From JADCRZ01 sp965200945 (GTDB lineage Bacteria; Bacteroidota; Bacteroidia; Chitinophagales; Chitinophagaceae), in the NCBI GenBank assembly GCA_965200945.1, contig OZ241749.1, forward strand, positions 5,022,001 through 5,086,000: 64,000 nt of DNA. Reading direction: 5' to 3'. The notes under the pieces are model-generated. The model was not told where the DNA came from. It saw only the letters and a program-made list of their open reading frames with translations, and made no database searches. Shown here one piece after another: positions 17,184 to 28,990 of the stretch (position 1 is the first letter of the stretch; every line of letters begins with the position of its first letter). A program made the translations under genes and the position numbers.

Positions 17184-18015
17184 AATCCTGGTCATTACGG
17201 GCATGCACCGTTCCGGAACTTCCATGATCACGCAGTGGCTGAGCCGCTGCGGACTGCCGGTGGGCGACCGCCTGCTGGGAGCGCTGGTGGGCAATGCCGA
17301 AGGGCATTTTGAAGACCTTGATTTCATGGAGTTTCACAGCGATGTGCTCAAGAGTCACCGCATTGCGGACAGCGGACTGGTAGAGACGGCTGTATATGCG
17401 ATGAAGGAAGAGGCATGGCAGAAGCTGCGCGGCCTGGTGGCGGCAAAGAATGTAGAACATGAAGAATGGGGATGGAAAGACCCGCGCACCTGCCTGTTCC
17501 TTGAGATTTACCGCGAGCTGCTGCCGGAAGCCTTTTACCTGATCATCATCCGCGATTTTGCTTCCGTCGTCAATTCCCTGGTCAGCAGGATCTACCGGTC
17601 GGCCGAAAAAAAATATGTCGACCGCAGCTGGTTCTCCGGCGTGGTCTGGAAGCTGTTCCGCCGGCATGTGAGAAAGCGGCGGCTGTATAAAGACCATACC
17701 GAGCAATATATCAGGGTATGGATCGCCTACAACGAAGAGATCCTCGAACATGTAAAGCTGATCGATCCTTCCCGATACTCCGCGGTCGATTACCGAGAAC
17801 TTACCACGTCCGACAAACCGGTGTTTGCGCACCTTACCGATGTGTGGAAATTCACACTCAGGTTCATTCCGTTCAACCAGGTATTTAAAAAAAACCTGGT
17901 CAACCCGCCCATCGATCTTCTTCCCTACATCAGAGACAAAAAGCTGCTTGCGAAGGCACAGGAACTGGAAGCGACCATGCAGGGGCTTGTCAGATCCGCG
18001 GTGGACAAAGCGTGA
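17173..18015 (+). CDS. Sulfotransferase family protein
   Basis: A 280-residue cytoplasmic enzyme with a PAPS-binding loop GMHRSGTSMITQWLSRCG near the start, a conserved GWKDPRTCLF segment, and the 3'-phosphate site in IIIRDFASVVNSLVSRI. It would transfer sulfate from PAPS to a lipid or sugar hydroxyl; the acceptor cannot be told from sequence. The ATG at 17173 overlaps cysC by 11 bp, so translation is probably coupled. A basic stretch (FRRHVRKRRLYKDH) in the middle may contact a membrane or acidic substrate. Confidence 0.85.
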   Translation: MKNKILVITGMHRSGTSMITQWLSRCGLPVGDRLLGALVGNAEGHFEDLDFMEFHSDVLKSHRIADSGLVETAVYAMKEEAWQKLRGLVAAKNVEHEEWGWKDPRTCLFLEIYRELLPEAFYLIIIRDFASVVNSLVSRIYRSAEKKYVDRSWFSGVVWKLFRRHVRKRRLYKDHTEQYIRVWIAYNEEILEHVKLIDPSRYSAVDYRELTTSDKPVFAHLTDVWKFTLRFIPFNQVFKKNLVNPPIDLLPYIRDKKLLAKAQELEATMQGLVRSAVDKA

Positions 18016-18227
18016 TCGGTTGAAAGGAGATTGATTTTGAAAAATGCATTTTCCGGCATCTGTCTTCTTAACCTGAATGATGTTAGCGAACCTTGCACAC
18101 TACAGCGTTCCGATGGAATGCTTAACGGTCGTGAATCTGTATACCCATCAAATGTTCCTGGCGGAACATGAAACATCGTTTATACATAACCGGAAGATAA
18201 ACAGGCATCCTGCCAATAAAAGAACAA

Positions 18228-18494
18228 AAGCTATACTTTGACATCCTGGGTTTTTACGGCAAGTTCCAGGCGGGGTGATCGATCTGTTCCACAGAGTTCA
18301 GTCTGCAGGAAGACATCGGCGCCGATATCCATACCGCCGATGCTTCGCTGTGGGCCAGCCTGTTCAACAACACGTACCAGTCGAACCTCAGCCGGCTGAA
18401 GTACCTGGAATATTATATCCGGCAGGCCGGGCAGTCATCGGGTATTTACAATATGGGCAGGAATGTGAGCATGAAGATGATGGTGCCTTTTTAG
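18228..18494 (+). pseudogene. C-terminal remnant of an outer-membrane protein
   Basis: One frame reads KLYFDILGFYGKFQAG, hits a TGA at 18276, and continues as SICSTEFSLQEDIGAD through to GIYNMGRNVSMKMMVPF and a TAG at 18494. The final phenylalanine and the GRN-V-S-M-K pattern look like the last strand of a TonB-dependent or similar barrel. The TGA could be a mutated Trp codon (TGG). No start codon or N-terminal domain is present. Family assignment is uncertain; that it is a fragment is clear. Confidence 0.6.
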
Positions 18495-18561
18495 CTGAAA
18501 AGTGGTTGGCGTGTCGGGTTTAGAATCATGGTTCAGACAATGGCTCCGGTGCAGCGCGTTT

Positions 18562-19377
18562 CTAATTGTACTCAAACAACCACGTAAGCTGGTAACTGGT
18601 GAACGGGTCTTTGTAACTGACTGCGATGCGGGCAGGCTTTTGGCGGGTGAAGCTGTTGGTGAGCGTCTGCATCTGTGAACTGCTGTTGAAACCCGTTAAC
18701 ACGTTCGTACAGAAATAGACCTCCGAATTCATGATGTCTTCGGCGCTCAGGTTGTTCGCAAAATTGAACAGGCTGAAATCACGGAACGGATTTCCTTCCG
18801 CGCCATAGGTAAGTAGCTTCTCATTTACAAGCTGGTTCACCGAATTGAATTCTTCGATGCGGGTGATATTTCCTCCGCTGACGGTGTAAATAAAATAGTC
18901 GAACAGCTGGAACTGGCCCAACTGGTTGGCCGCCGTGTAATAACTTTTTTTGCTGATCGCCGTGCCATTGTATTCGAAGACCAGCCGCTGATCGGTGCCC
19001 GCAATGGTGTAGTCGACCTGCATGAGGAGGCCGCCGGCGCCGTATGTAAAAGATGCGTGAGGACTTGCACTGGAACTGAATTTTCCTGTTATGGTCATGA
19101 GCTTGCCGGCGGCGTTGTAGCCGGCGTTCAGCGTATCATGATGTGCGCTGTCTGTGACCGACCTGATCCGGTTCAACGAATCGTAGGTCAGGAGGTATGT
19201 GCGTTCGGAGCCGGTGCCTGCGCCCTGCTGCATCCTGACCAGGTTGCCTTTTGCGGCTGCCGGCGGTTGCACCGGGGCCACCGTTCTGCCGGGCAGCGAA
19301 TCCCTGAAATCCTTCTGGCAGGAGACCAGCAGCAGGATCACGGGGATCAATATCCGAAGAAGGGATTTTGCATTCAT
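18562..19377 (-). CDS. Hypothetical lipoprotein with YD/RHS-like beta repeats
   Basis: A 271-residue lipoprotein (signal peptide ending LLLVSCQKD). The mature part has repeated units of the type LTYDSLNRIRSVTDS, AGYNAAGKLMTITG and FTYGAGGLLMQVDYT, like DUF4595-type and RHS-type strands. The C terminus is YQLTWLFEYN. It probably faces the periplasm or surface. No function can be given. It lies 72 bp downstream of the exported GH13 gene but need not be in the same unit. Confidence 0.7.
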   Translation of the reverse strand: MNAKSLLRILIPVILLLVSCQKDFRDSLPGRTVAPVQPPAAAKGNLVRMQQGAGTGSERTYLLTYDSLNRIRSVTDSAHHDTLNAGYNAAGKLMTITGKFSSSASPHASFTYGAGGLLMQVDYTIAGTDQRLVFEYNGTAISKKSYYTAANQLGQFQLFDYFIYTVSGGNITRIEEFNSVNQLVNEKLLTYGAEGNPFRDFSLFNFANNLSAEDIMNSEVYFCTNVLTGFNSSSQMQTLTNSFTRQKPARIAVSYKDPFTSYQLTWLFEYN

Positions 19378-19449
19378 ACGGGAGCATTAGGCTCGGTAAA
19401 GATAGCGCTGCCTGGCAGGGCATTACCCGAAATTGCGCACTATTGCAAC

Positions 19450-21321
19450 TTATTTCATCAGTTCAAGCACCCAGGCGGTTTTGGGTGGCAGCTTCAGGGA
19501 GGAAAGGCCGCCGAGCTTTTCTCCGGTTTCAATATTGCGCGCGGATGTGAACCCCTGCATGCGTTCAGAGAAACGGGCGGTCGCCAACGTCATTTCTTTT
19601 TCCATTGAATTGGATACGATCATGATGGTTTTGGCAGCATCGTACCGGAAATAAACATAGATGCCATCCTGTGGCACATACTGCATCATCTTTCCGGAAC
19701 TCAGGGCCGGCGTGGCTTTGCGGTAATTGGCCAGCTTCTTTACATAATCGAAAGCCTCGTTCTCGCGCTGGCTGCGACCAGCCGCCGTGAACTTGCTGAC
19801 GGCGTTGCCCGGAAACCCGCCCGGAAAATCCTGCCGCACTTCGGCATCGGAGGGGTCTTTAAAATTCTTCATCATGATCTCGGTACCATAATACCATGAT
19901 GGGATCCCCCGCAGGGTGAGCAGCCAGGTGATACCCATTTTGAACTTGTCGAAATCTTCCCCGATCACCGACAGGTACCGGTCCATATCGTGGTTGTCGA
20001 GCGAGGTAACCATCTTCATCGGGTCGGCGTACACCACGTCCTGCGAAAGGGTCTGGTACAGCCGGCTGACACCTTCATCCCAGGCAAAATTCTGTTTCAG
20101 CGCGTCGTTGATGGCATAGTTCAGGGGGAAGTCGAGACTGCCCGGCAGGTTGCATTTGAACGGAAAATCCACCTTGCTCCGCACAAAGTAAGACAGTGCC
20201 AGCGGCGTACCGGCCGTAGACTCGCCGAACAGGTGGATGCGTGGATATTCGGTGAGCAGCGCCTGGTTGCAGCGGTTCATGAATGCCTGGTCGTTGTACT
20301 TGTAGGTGTCTATCCGCCATGCATCCACGCTGAAAGTTTCGGTCGACCAGATGGCATGCTGGATCAGGTAATTGGCCAGGTAGGGATTGCGCTGGTTGAG
20401 GTCGGGCAGGAAGGTGGTGAACCAGCCATCGGACAGCAATTTTTTGTCGGACTCGCTGCCGTAGGGGTCATACAGGGCCTGCTCTTTGTGCGAGCTGCCG
20501 GTGAATGTAGGCCAGTTGTTGAACCAGTCCTTCGAGGGCGGATCTTTAAAGAGCCAGTGATCGTTGCTGATGTGGTTGTATACGGCATCCTGCACCAGTT
20601 TCATGCCCTGTTCGTGCACTGTTTTAGCGAACTGTACATATGCGTCGTTCCCGCCAAAGCGCCGGTCGATTTTGTAATGGTCGGTAAAATGGTAACCGTG
20701 GTAGCCCGACTGCATCCGGTTAGGACCTTCTTCTTTCAGGGTTTCGTCGTTTTCGATCAGCGGTGTGAGCCAGAGGGCTGTCACGCCAAGCTCCTTCAGA
20801 TAATCAAGGTGATTGACGATGCCTGCAAAGTCGCCCCCATGGCGGAGATATGGGTTTTTAGGATCGGCGGCCGTATCGGCCATGTCTGAAAATTTATCGT
20901 TCGAGGGATCGCCGTTTGAAAAGCGGTCGGGCACGATCAGGTAGATCAGGTCAGACGATCGCACGCCGGTCCCTTTGGGCTCCGGGGTCCTGTTTTTCAG
21001 TTCATAGTCGCGGGTCACCGTCTGGCTGCCCTGCTTGCCAACCACTTTGAATGTGCCGGCTTTTGTTCCTGCGGCAACGGTGAGGTCGAGGAATGCATAG
21101 TTCGGGTTTTCCACCTTGCTGGTCTTGTTCAGGGTTACGCCGGGATAAGTGATGGAGTAGGAGAGGGTGCCTGCCTGCGGCCCATACACAAGCAGCTGCA
21201 GGTGCGGGTTCTTCATGCCCACCCACCAGTTGGTGGGATCGATGCGCCGGATGGTCGGCGCCTGGGCGGTAAGTTTGTACACGACTGCAAACAGAAGCAG
21301 GAGGCAACAAAGATTTTTCAT
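19450..21321 (-). CDS. Exported GH13 cyclomaltodextrinase/neopullulanase-like enzyme
   Basis: A 623-residue exported glycosidase. The signal peptide (LCCLLLLFAVVYKLTAQ) is followed by an N-terminal Ig-like cyclomaltodextrinase domain (IRRIDPTNWWVGMKNP onward) and the GH13 barrel. The four catalytic regions are DAVYNH, VDAWRIDTYK (nucleophile D), HLFGES (acid/base E) and SLDNHDMDR. A C-terminal beta domain ends KTAWVLELMK. It resembles SusA, which cuts starch-derived glucans in the periplasm, but no susC/susD pair is nearby. I start at 21321, just before the signal peptide. Confidence 0.9.
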   Translation of the reverse strand: MKNLCCLLLLFAVVYKLTAQAPTIRRIDPTNWWVGMKNPHLQLLVYGPQAGTLSYSITYPGVTLNKTSKVENPNYAFLDLTVAAGTKAGTFKVVGKQGSQTVTRDYELKNRTPEPKGTGVRSSDLIYLIVPDRFSNGDPSNDKFSDMADTAADPKNPYLRHGGDFAGIVNHLDYLKELGVTALWLTPLIENDETLKEEGPNRMQSGYHGYHFTDHYKIDRRFGGNDAYVQFAKTVHEQGMKLVQDAVYNHISNDHWLFKDPPSKDWFNNWPTFTGSSHKEQALYDPYGSESDKKLLSDGWFTTFLPDLNQRNPYLANYLIQHAIWSTETFSVDAWRIDTYKYNDQAFMNRCNQALLTEYPRIHLFGESTAGTPLALSYFVRSKVDFPFKCNLPGSLDFPLNYAINDALKQNFAWDEGVSRLYQTLSQDVVYADPMKMVTSLDNHDMDRYLSVIGEDFDKFKMGITWLLTLRGIPSWYYGTEIMMKNFKDPSDAEVRQDFPGGFPGNAVSKFTAAGRSQRENEAFDYVKKLANYRKATPALSSGKMMQYVPQDGIYVYFRYDAAKTIMIVSNSMEKEMTLATARFSERMQGFTSARNIETGEKLGGLSSLKLPPKTAWVLELMK

Positions 21322-21516
21322 GACAAGCAAGGTTAAAGACAAAGATAGGATGCGTGAGAAAGTCCTTTGTGAACAACGATGCGCAGAGAATGGTTCACAG
21401 TGCCGGCATCTGATTCTTGGATGTTTAAATATACGGTGAGCCGGTTATACCGTGGCACGTCTTTACCGGTTTCTGTATTTAAATGTAAGCCTCTGCCGAC
21501 ATGGCGTACAAGAGGC

Positions 21517-22045
21517 TCAATGCCCGGCGATCGAATGCTCGAGCTCTTCGAGCGTACGGCCCTTGGTTTCCTTCACCCTCGCTCGCACAAACAGGAACCC
21601 CAGCAGGCAGATGCTTGCATACAGGTAGAAAGGCCCATACGTTCCCAGCTTTTCCGCCAGGATGGGGAAGGTGATTACCAGCACGAAATAGGCAGCCCAC
21701 AGCGACACCACCGCCACCGACGTTGCCACGCCCCGGATGCGGTGGGAAAGATCTCGGATATCAGCACCCAGGTCACCGGCGCCAGCGACATGCCGAAGGT
21801 GGCGATCGCCAGCAGCACTACCACCGAAACCACTCCGGGCGCGGAGCCTGACTTCAGCAGCCCAGCGCCAGCACGATGTACAAAATGGATAGTCCCAGGG
21901 AGCCCAGCAGCATGAGCGGCCGTCTTCCTACCCTGTCTACCAGCGCCATGGCAACCAGCGTGAACAGCAGGTTGGCAATGCCGATCGACATCGTTTCGAA
22001 CAATTGCTGGTTCAGACTGGCGCCCACCGGTTCGCTGATGCCGGT
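21517..22045 (-). pseudogene. Decayed sugar-porter family MFS transporter (C-terminal half)
   Basis: Three frames must be joined to read it. The first, VDRVGRRPLMLLGSLG, carries the sugar-porter signature and ends at a TGA in LALGC; the second reads LLAIATFGMSLAPVTWVLIS through SEIFP; the third reads RIRGVATSVAVVSLWAAYF to LEELEHSIAGH. Together they match transmembrane helices 7-12 of XylE-like proton symporters. The N-terminal six helices are absent, replaced by the DUF5107 fragment. Two frameshifts and the missing half make it non-functional. Confidence 0.85.
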
Positions 22046-22430
22046 GGTGGCGCGTGTAAAATAGTGAATGGCTTCCTGCGGGTTCCCGGCCAGCTACAGT
22101 GCAATGCCTTTCAGGTAATGGAGGTCGTTTTCCTGGGTGCCGAACAGTTTGCCTTCGCCCAGGTTGGGCGGATAGTTCTCAGCTTCTGCAAGAAGCTGAA
22201 GCGCCGTTGCATGATCGCCCTGGTGAAGCGCCTGCTTAGCCAGCTCGAGGTGACAAATCAGGTACTGTCCCACCACTTTTCCTTCACTGCCTTCCCAGGG
22301 ATGAAACCGTAGTGCAGCAAGCAGGCGCTTTGCCTTGGTCCAGTTCGGCGGCGGATGCCGGTTCGGCAACCTCGAACGCGTACAGGAAAGGCGTATGCGG
22401 TGAACTGCTGATGATGTCTGAAAATATTTC
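22046..22430 (-). pseudogene. Fragment of a DUF5107/TPR protein fused to the transporter remnant
   Basis: The reverse strand encodes HLELAKQALHQGDHATALQL, then NYPPNLGEGKLFGTQENDLH and YLKGIAL, followed by an in-frame TAG at 22094-22096 and then LAGNPQEAIHYFTRATTG. This matches the C-terminal tetratricopeptide part of DUF5107 proteins (motif YPPNLGEGK). The same frame then passes without interruption into the transporter segment SLNQQLFETMSIG, so two unrelated genes are joined by a deletion. The upstream part of the gene is not recognisable. Confidence 0.7.
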
Positions 22431-22513
22431 ATTTCCCATCCGCTTCACCAAGATCAGCGAGCGGTTATACATGTTGAATTTTATGGATTTTTTTATGATC
22501 CCAAACAGCAGGT

Positions 22514-22835
22514 ATGGCAGCTTCCGCACAGCAGAAAAAAGAGGGGTTTCAGGGACAGAAGGCGATCGTGGTGCCGCGGAGGATACTTTCTTCCCTTTGC
22601 GCAAAGAACGAGATCACGGGCACGCTGTACTTGACCGACATCCGGTTTCGCCCCGATCGAATATTTCAATCACCTCAAAGTGCAGAGGGCCTGCCAGTAC
22701 CTGCTCTTCACCACCCTCCGCATCAAAGAGATCGCCTTCGAGCTGGGCATCGAAGACCAGTTCTATTTCTCCCGCCTGTTCAGCAAGGTAATGGGCCTGT
22801 CGCCGAATGAGTATAGGGAAAAGCGGATACATTAG
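22514..22835 (+). pseudogene. AraC-family regulator with internal deletion
   Basis: The N terminus (GFQGQKAIVVPRRIL, then LCAKNEITGTLYLTDI) matches the start of an AraC regulator with an N-terminal sugar-sensing cupin. After about 22645 the frame shifts and the sequence resumes with PIEYFNHLKVQRACQYLLFT and IKEIAFELGIEDQFYFSRLF, the second helix-turn-helix, ending EYREKRIH. Roughly two thirds of the gene, including the cupin and first helix-turn-helix, is gone. It probably once controlled the neighbouring sugar genes. Confidence 0.82.
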
Positions 22836-23039
22836 GGTTGCGCTTTCCTTTCCTTGTCACTGCGTGTTTGCGCCAGCTCAAGGATAACAACGGGGTGGTG
22901 AAACTTCCTCTTCTGCATTTCCCGACTTCCTTGCAAGACGAGCTTCCTGAAAAGGCCTTCATAAGTGACCTCCTTCTCCATTCTGCCTTCCACCCGAATT
23001 TATTTTGCGCCAATCACACCCCGGAACCTCTCGGCTTAA

Positions 23040-23047
23040 TACTTTTG
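23040..23047 (+). promoter_or_regulatory. Candidate -7 element of the GH2 gene
   Basis: TACTTTTG matches TAnnTTTG and lies only 3 bp before the ATG at 23051, so a transcript from it would have almost no leader. The nearest TTTG upstream is too far away (about 30 bp). Confidence 0.3.
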
Positions 23048-23050
23048 GTT

Positions 23051-25945
<2,895 letters not shown>

Positions 25946-25986
25946 GGGAAACGGATTTGTTTTCCTGAAACCAATCAAAGCAAACA

Positions 25987-26613
25987 ATGGCAACAGTTGT
26001 AATCGATCTTACCATGTCGCTCGACGGATTTATTGCAGGGCCGGGTGACGGTATGGAGCATCCGCTGGGACTGCGCAATGGCGAACAGATATTTGACTGG
26101 TATATGAGCGGCGACCAGCCCAGCAAGGACAGTGATTTTTTTATGCCTGCGGGCAGCAACCGGAAAATAGTGGATGAGATGTTCGAACAGGTGGGCGCGA
26201 TGATCACCGGCCGCCGCACATACGATATCACGCATGGCTGGAAGGGGTATCACCCGGTGAACGGCATACCGGTTTTTATTCTTACGCATGAGCCCCCGCC
26301 TGCCGCCGAAGTGCCGCAGGGAAAGACAAAGATCACGTTCATCACCGATGGCATTGCCAGGGCGGTGGAACAGGCGGGCAAAGTGGTAGGAAACAAAAAG
26401 ATCGCGGTCGGTGGCGCCAGCGCCGCGCAGCAATGCCTGCAGGCCGGCCTGGCAGATGAACTGCTGGTCCATGTGGCTCCGGTGATCCTGGGCGACGGCC
26501 TGCGCCTGTTTGCCAATACAGGCGACAATCCCATCAAATTGGAAAGCACCCGCGTCATCGAAGGGCCGGGCATAACCCATCTGAGTTACCGGGTTGTGAA
26601 ACAAGGAAAGTGA
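25987..26613 (+). CDS. Dihydrofolate reductase-like/RibD C-terminal domain protein
   Basis: The 208-residue soluble protein has the RibD_C fold. Seen motifs are TMSLDGFIAGPGDGMEHPLG at the start, GAMITGRRTYD for the NADPH-binding helix, KKIAVGGASAAQQCLQAGL and VAPVILGDGLRLF. It is an NADPH-dependent reductase of unknown substrate, not the housekeeping FolA. It starts 41 bp after the GH2 gene and may be in the same transcript. It converges on the next gene with a 4-bp gap. Confidence 0.88.
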   Translation: MATVVIDLTMSLDGFIAGPGDGMEHPLGLRNGEQIFDWYMSGDQPSKDSDFFMPAGSNRKIVDEMFEQVGAMITGRRTYDITHGWKGYHPVNGIPVFILTHEPPPAAEVPQGKTKITFITDGIARAVEQAGKVVGNKKIAVGGASAAQQCLQAGLADELLVHVAPVILGDGLRLFANTGDNPIKLESTRVIEGPGITHLSYRVVKQGK

Positions 26614-26617
26614 TCTT

Positions 26618-28558
26618 TCAGCTGAGGAATACCCGCACCTGAAAAGGATCCAGGCTCATGGTGACAGCTCCTCCGTTCACGAGGGGAAGCGCCTGTCCTT
26701 TTCCGCCGGCTTCGCGGTTCAGCTGCTGCCAGGGCCATGGGCTGAAGGTCCAGTTCAGGACGGGATGGGAGGAACAGTTGGCGACCACGATCACCTGTCC
26801 GGCATGGCCGGTGTCAGCTCCGCCGGTGCGGCAGTAGCAAAACACGCGCTCGCCGGTATTGTCGTTGAAGGTGGGATGAAAGCCATTGTTCAGCGCAAAG
26901 AACCGGATGCCGTTCTGTTGCAGCGAGGGGGTGGAACAGCGCAGCTGCACCAGTTCTTTTACGCGGTCGAACACCTGTTTATGGCCGGGCAGATCGCGCC
27001 GGTACCAGTCCACCACATCGCTCATCTTCAGCTGCCAGTCGCTGTGCGCCACGTCGTGCGCTTCGGCAAACTCTTCTCCCGCCAGGAACATGGGAATACC
27101 GACCGCCGTGCAGGTAAGTGCAAATGCCGATACCTGCATTTCCAGCGCAGTTTGGTTGCGTTCAAACCCGGTGACCGAAATATCGCCGGTGGCCGCGGTG
27201 GCAAACGGAAGCAGGTAACCCCAGAGCCGCTGCTCGATATTGGCTTCCACGTCGTGGGAGGTGGGATAGATGATACGTTTGGCCAGGTCGTCGAAACCCG
27301 TGCCGCGCCAGTTCTTGTCTCCTTCGCTCCATACCCTGTTGCCGGTGATCAGGGCGGCGACCAGTTCTTTTCTGCCGCCGGCCGGCTTGCCCAATTCGGT
27401 TGTGAGCGAGTTGGTGACGAGCTGGCGCAGGCCTGATTGAAAATCGAAATCCCAGATCGCATCCACTATGCGGGCTCCGGAGTTGGGATAGGTGATCTGT
27501 GCGCGCCGCCAGGAGTCTTCCGCGATCACGATGAACGGCCTGCCGGGAAACTGTTTCTCATTTTCCGCATAGGCATTGGCGGTAAAGTCGCGGATAAAGT
27601 CCCAGTTGTCGATGCCCTTGAATTCGTCGAGGCGGAAGCCGTCGACATGGTATTCACCGATCCAGTAGCGGGCCATCAGGTAATGGAATTCGCGGCTCCG
27701 GTATACGCCATCTACGGGGCGTCCATACCGGAATATCTTCCCGCCCCAGTCGGGCCGGCTTTCACGTTCGGCTTTATCACCAGGTAGAAAATACCCCTGC
27801 GGATCGTCGGGGTTGCGCAGGTAGTAATGATCGTAAGCCAGGTATTCGAGCGGACAGTTGCGGCTGTGGTTCATGACCACGTCGAGTATGATGCGGATGC
27901 CTTTTTTATGGCATTCGAGGATGAACATCTTCAGGTCATACGGTTCGCCCATGTCGTAGTCGGGCGCAAAAAAGAAGCGGGTGCCGTAGCCCCAGTTGAG
28001 GGTGTCGGAAGAATCCTGCACGGGCGTGAGCTCGATGGCATTTATGCCGGTGTCTTTCCAGGCATCGAGCTGTTCGTACAGGGCTTTGTCGAACGTGCCG
28101 AGCCCGACCTGCCGCGCGTATCCCTCGCCTTTATCGAACCCGCTCGAATCGACCCAGCGCATGGGCAGCTCATAGATAACCAGCTGGTTGTTGCCCGGCA
28201 TGGTCATCAGGTCGGGTTCGGTCGACCAATCGAAGTCCGGCAAGACTCTTTGCCTGCCTACGATGCGGAATACGCCCCGGTAACCGGCATAGCGCGTGAT
28301 CTCCGGCGCATAAGGATCGGCGGTACCTGTTGCAGACAGCGCGTTCGGCCCCGTGCCGGTCACAAAATCATATTCATATTCGCCGTCGGCAAGTGCCAGT
28401 GTACTCAGGTCGATCTCGTACCATCCGCTTCCCTTATCGGCGAGTTGAACCGGCGGCCAGCCTGTGGGGGCAAAAAGGGTGGAGCGGGGGAGGCGGCTGT
28501 ACCGCATCCATACCTGCGCGGCATTGTCGGCAGGAATGCGAAGGATGTTTTGTGGCAT
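26618..28558 (-). CDS. Cytoplasmic GH13 alpha-glucan hydrolase with CBM48-like domain
   Basis: A 646-residue protein without a signal peptide. An N-terminal CBM48-like beta domain (residues 1-110) precedes the GH13 barrel: ELTPVQ, DVVMNHS, DGFRLDEFKG (nucleophile D), FIVIAEDS (acid/base E) and TSHDVE (transition-state D). A C-terminal beta domain ends SLDPFQVRVFLS. It resembles glycogen-debranching and branching-type enzymes; the precise reaction is not clear. Lack of export suggests it works on intracellular glucan, complementing the exported GH13 at 19450. Confidence 0.85.
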   Translation of the reverse strand: MPQNILRIPADNAAQVWMRYSRLPRSTLFAPTGWPPVQLADKGSGWYEIDLSTLALADGEYEYDFVTGTGPNALSATGTADPYAPEITRYAGYRGVFRIVGRQRVLPDFDWSTEPDLMTMPGNNQLVIYELPMRWVDSSGFDKGEGYARQVGLGTFDKALYEQLDAWKDTGINAIELTPVQDSSDTLNWGYGTRFFFAPDYDMGEPYDLKMFILECHKKGIRIILDVVMNHSRNCPLEYLAYDHYYLRNPDDPQGYFLPGDKAERESRPDWGGKIFRYGRPVDGVYRSREFHYLMARYWIGEYHVDGFRLDEFKGIDNWDFIRDFTANAYAENEKQFPGRPFIVIAEDSWRRAQITYPNSGARIVDAIWDFDFQSGLRQLVTNSLTTELGKPAGGRKELVAALITGNRVWSEGDKNWRGTGFDDLAKRIIYPTSHDVEANIEQRLWGYLLPFATAATGDISVTGFERNQTALEMQVSAFALTCTAVGIPMFLAGEEFAEAHDVAHSDWQLKMSDVVDWYRRDLPGHKQVFDRVKELVQLRCSTPSLQQNGIRFFALNNGFHPTFNDNTGERVFCYCRTGGADTGHAGQVIVVANCSSHPVLNWTFSPWPWQQLNREAGGKGQALPLVNGGAVTMSLDPFQVRVFLS

Positions 28559-28620
28559 GGAGATCAGGGATTGTTCTCCTAAATATATCGAAATTCAGGG
28601 GAGGGAGGGTAGCATGCATC

Positions 28621-28729
28621 TGTCTGAACCTGGATTAATAATATTGAAAGTATCTTCCTGAAAGCTCATGAGGATACAGTCATCCTTTATCAGGACAATC
28701 AGTTAATCAGGCAAATTCTGGTTCAGACA
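28621..28729. repeat. TGTCTGAACC palindromic repeat, copy 1
   Basis: TGTCTGAACC and GGTTCAGACA enclose about 109 bp. Inner inverted words (GGATT with AATTC or AATC types, CTTCCTGA with TCAGG) make a longer hairpin possible. It is a degenerate version of the near-perfect copy at 52579-52690. It abuts a family 2 repeat. Confidence 0.7.
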
Positions 28730-28734
28730 AGAAA

Positions 28735-28960
28735 CAGCGATTCCCGGCTTAGATCCCCGCTCAGGCGCAGTAAGGGGTTGTGAGTGCATGGACGTGTTTG
28801 CGCCTGGCGAGGATGATAAGTTTGTTGAGGGTGCTGGTGATAAGTTTGTTGAGGGTGCTGGTGATAAGTTTGTTGAGGTGCTGGTGACAAGTTTGTTTAA
28901 GAGTGCTGGTGATAAAGGTGTTGAATGAGCTGATGACAAAAGAGTTGTGGGTGCAATGGC
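28735..28960 (+). repeat. Interspersed repeat family 2, expanded copy
   Basis: It starts CAGCGATTCCCGGCTTAG, includes CCGCTCAGGCGCAG and GTTTGCGCCTGGCGAGGATG as in the copies at 7661 and 58151, then runs into a tandem array (28815-28931), and ends GTGCAATGG. There is no gene in it. Confidence 0.75.
28815..28931 (+). repeat. 24-bp tandem repeat array
   Basis: Four units of GATAAGTTTGTTGAGGGTGC followed by TGGT run head to tail: 28815-28838, 28839-28862, 28863-28885 (one base short) and 28886-28910 (diverged, one base long). A partial fifth unit follows. The unit corresponds to a segment that occurs once in the other family 2 copies, so it has expanded here. It is not a CRISPR: there are no spacers. 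Confidence 0.9.
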
Positions 28961-28990
28961 CTAAGCGAGTATCCGGTGATTGGTACAACA

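Noticed and set aside
22838..23050. Extended N terminus of the GH2 enzyme
   Set aside because: The in-frame extension has no signal peptide and the real one begins at 23051; the extension overlaps no promoter or conserved domain.
28815..28931. CRISPR array
   Set aside because: The 24-bp units are contiguous with no spacers, and no cas gene is nearby.
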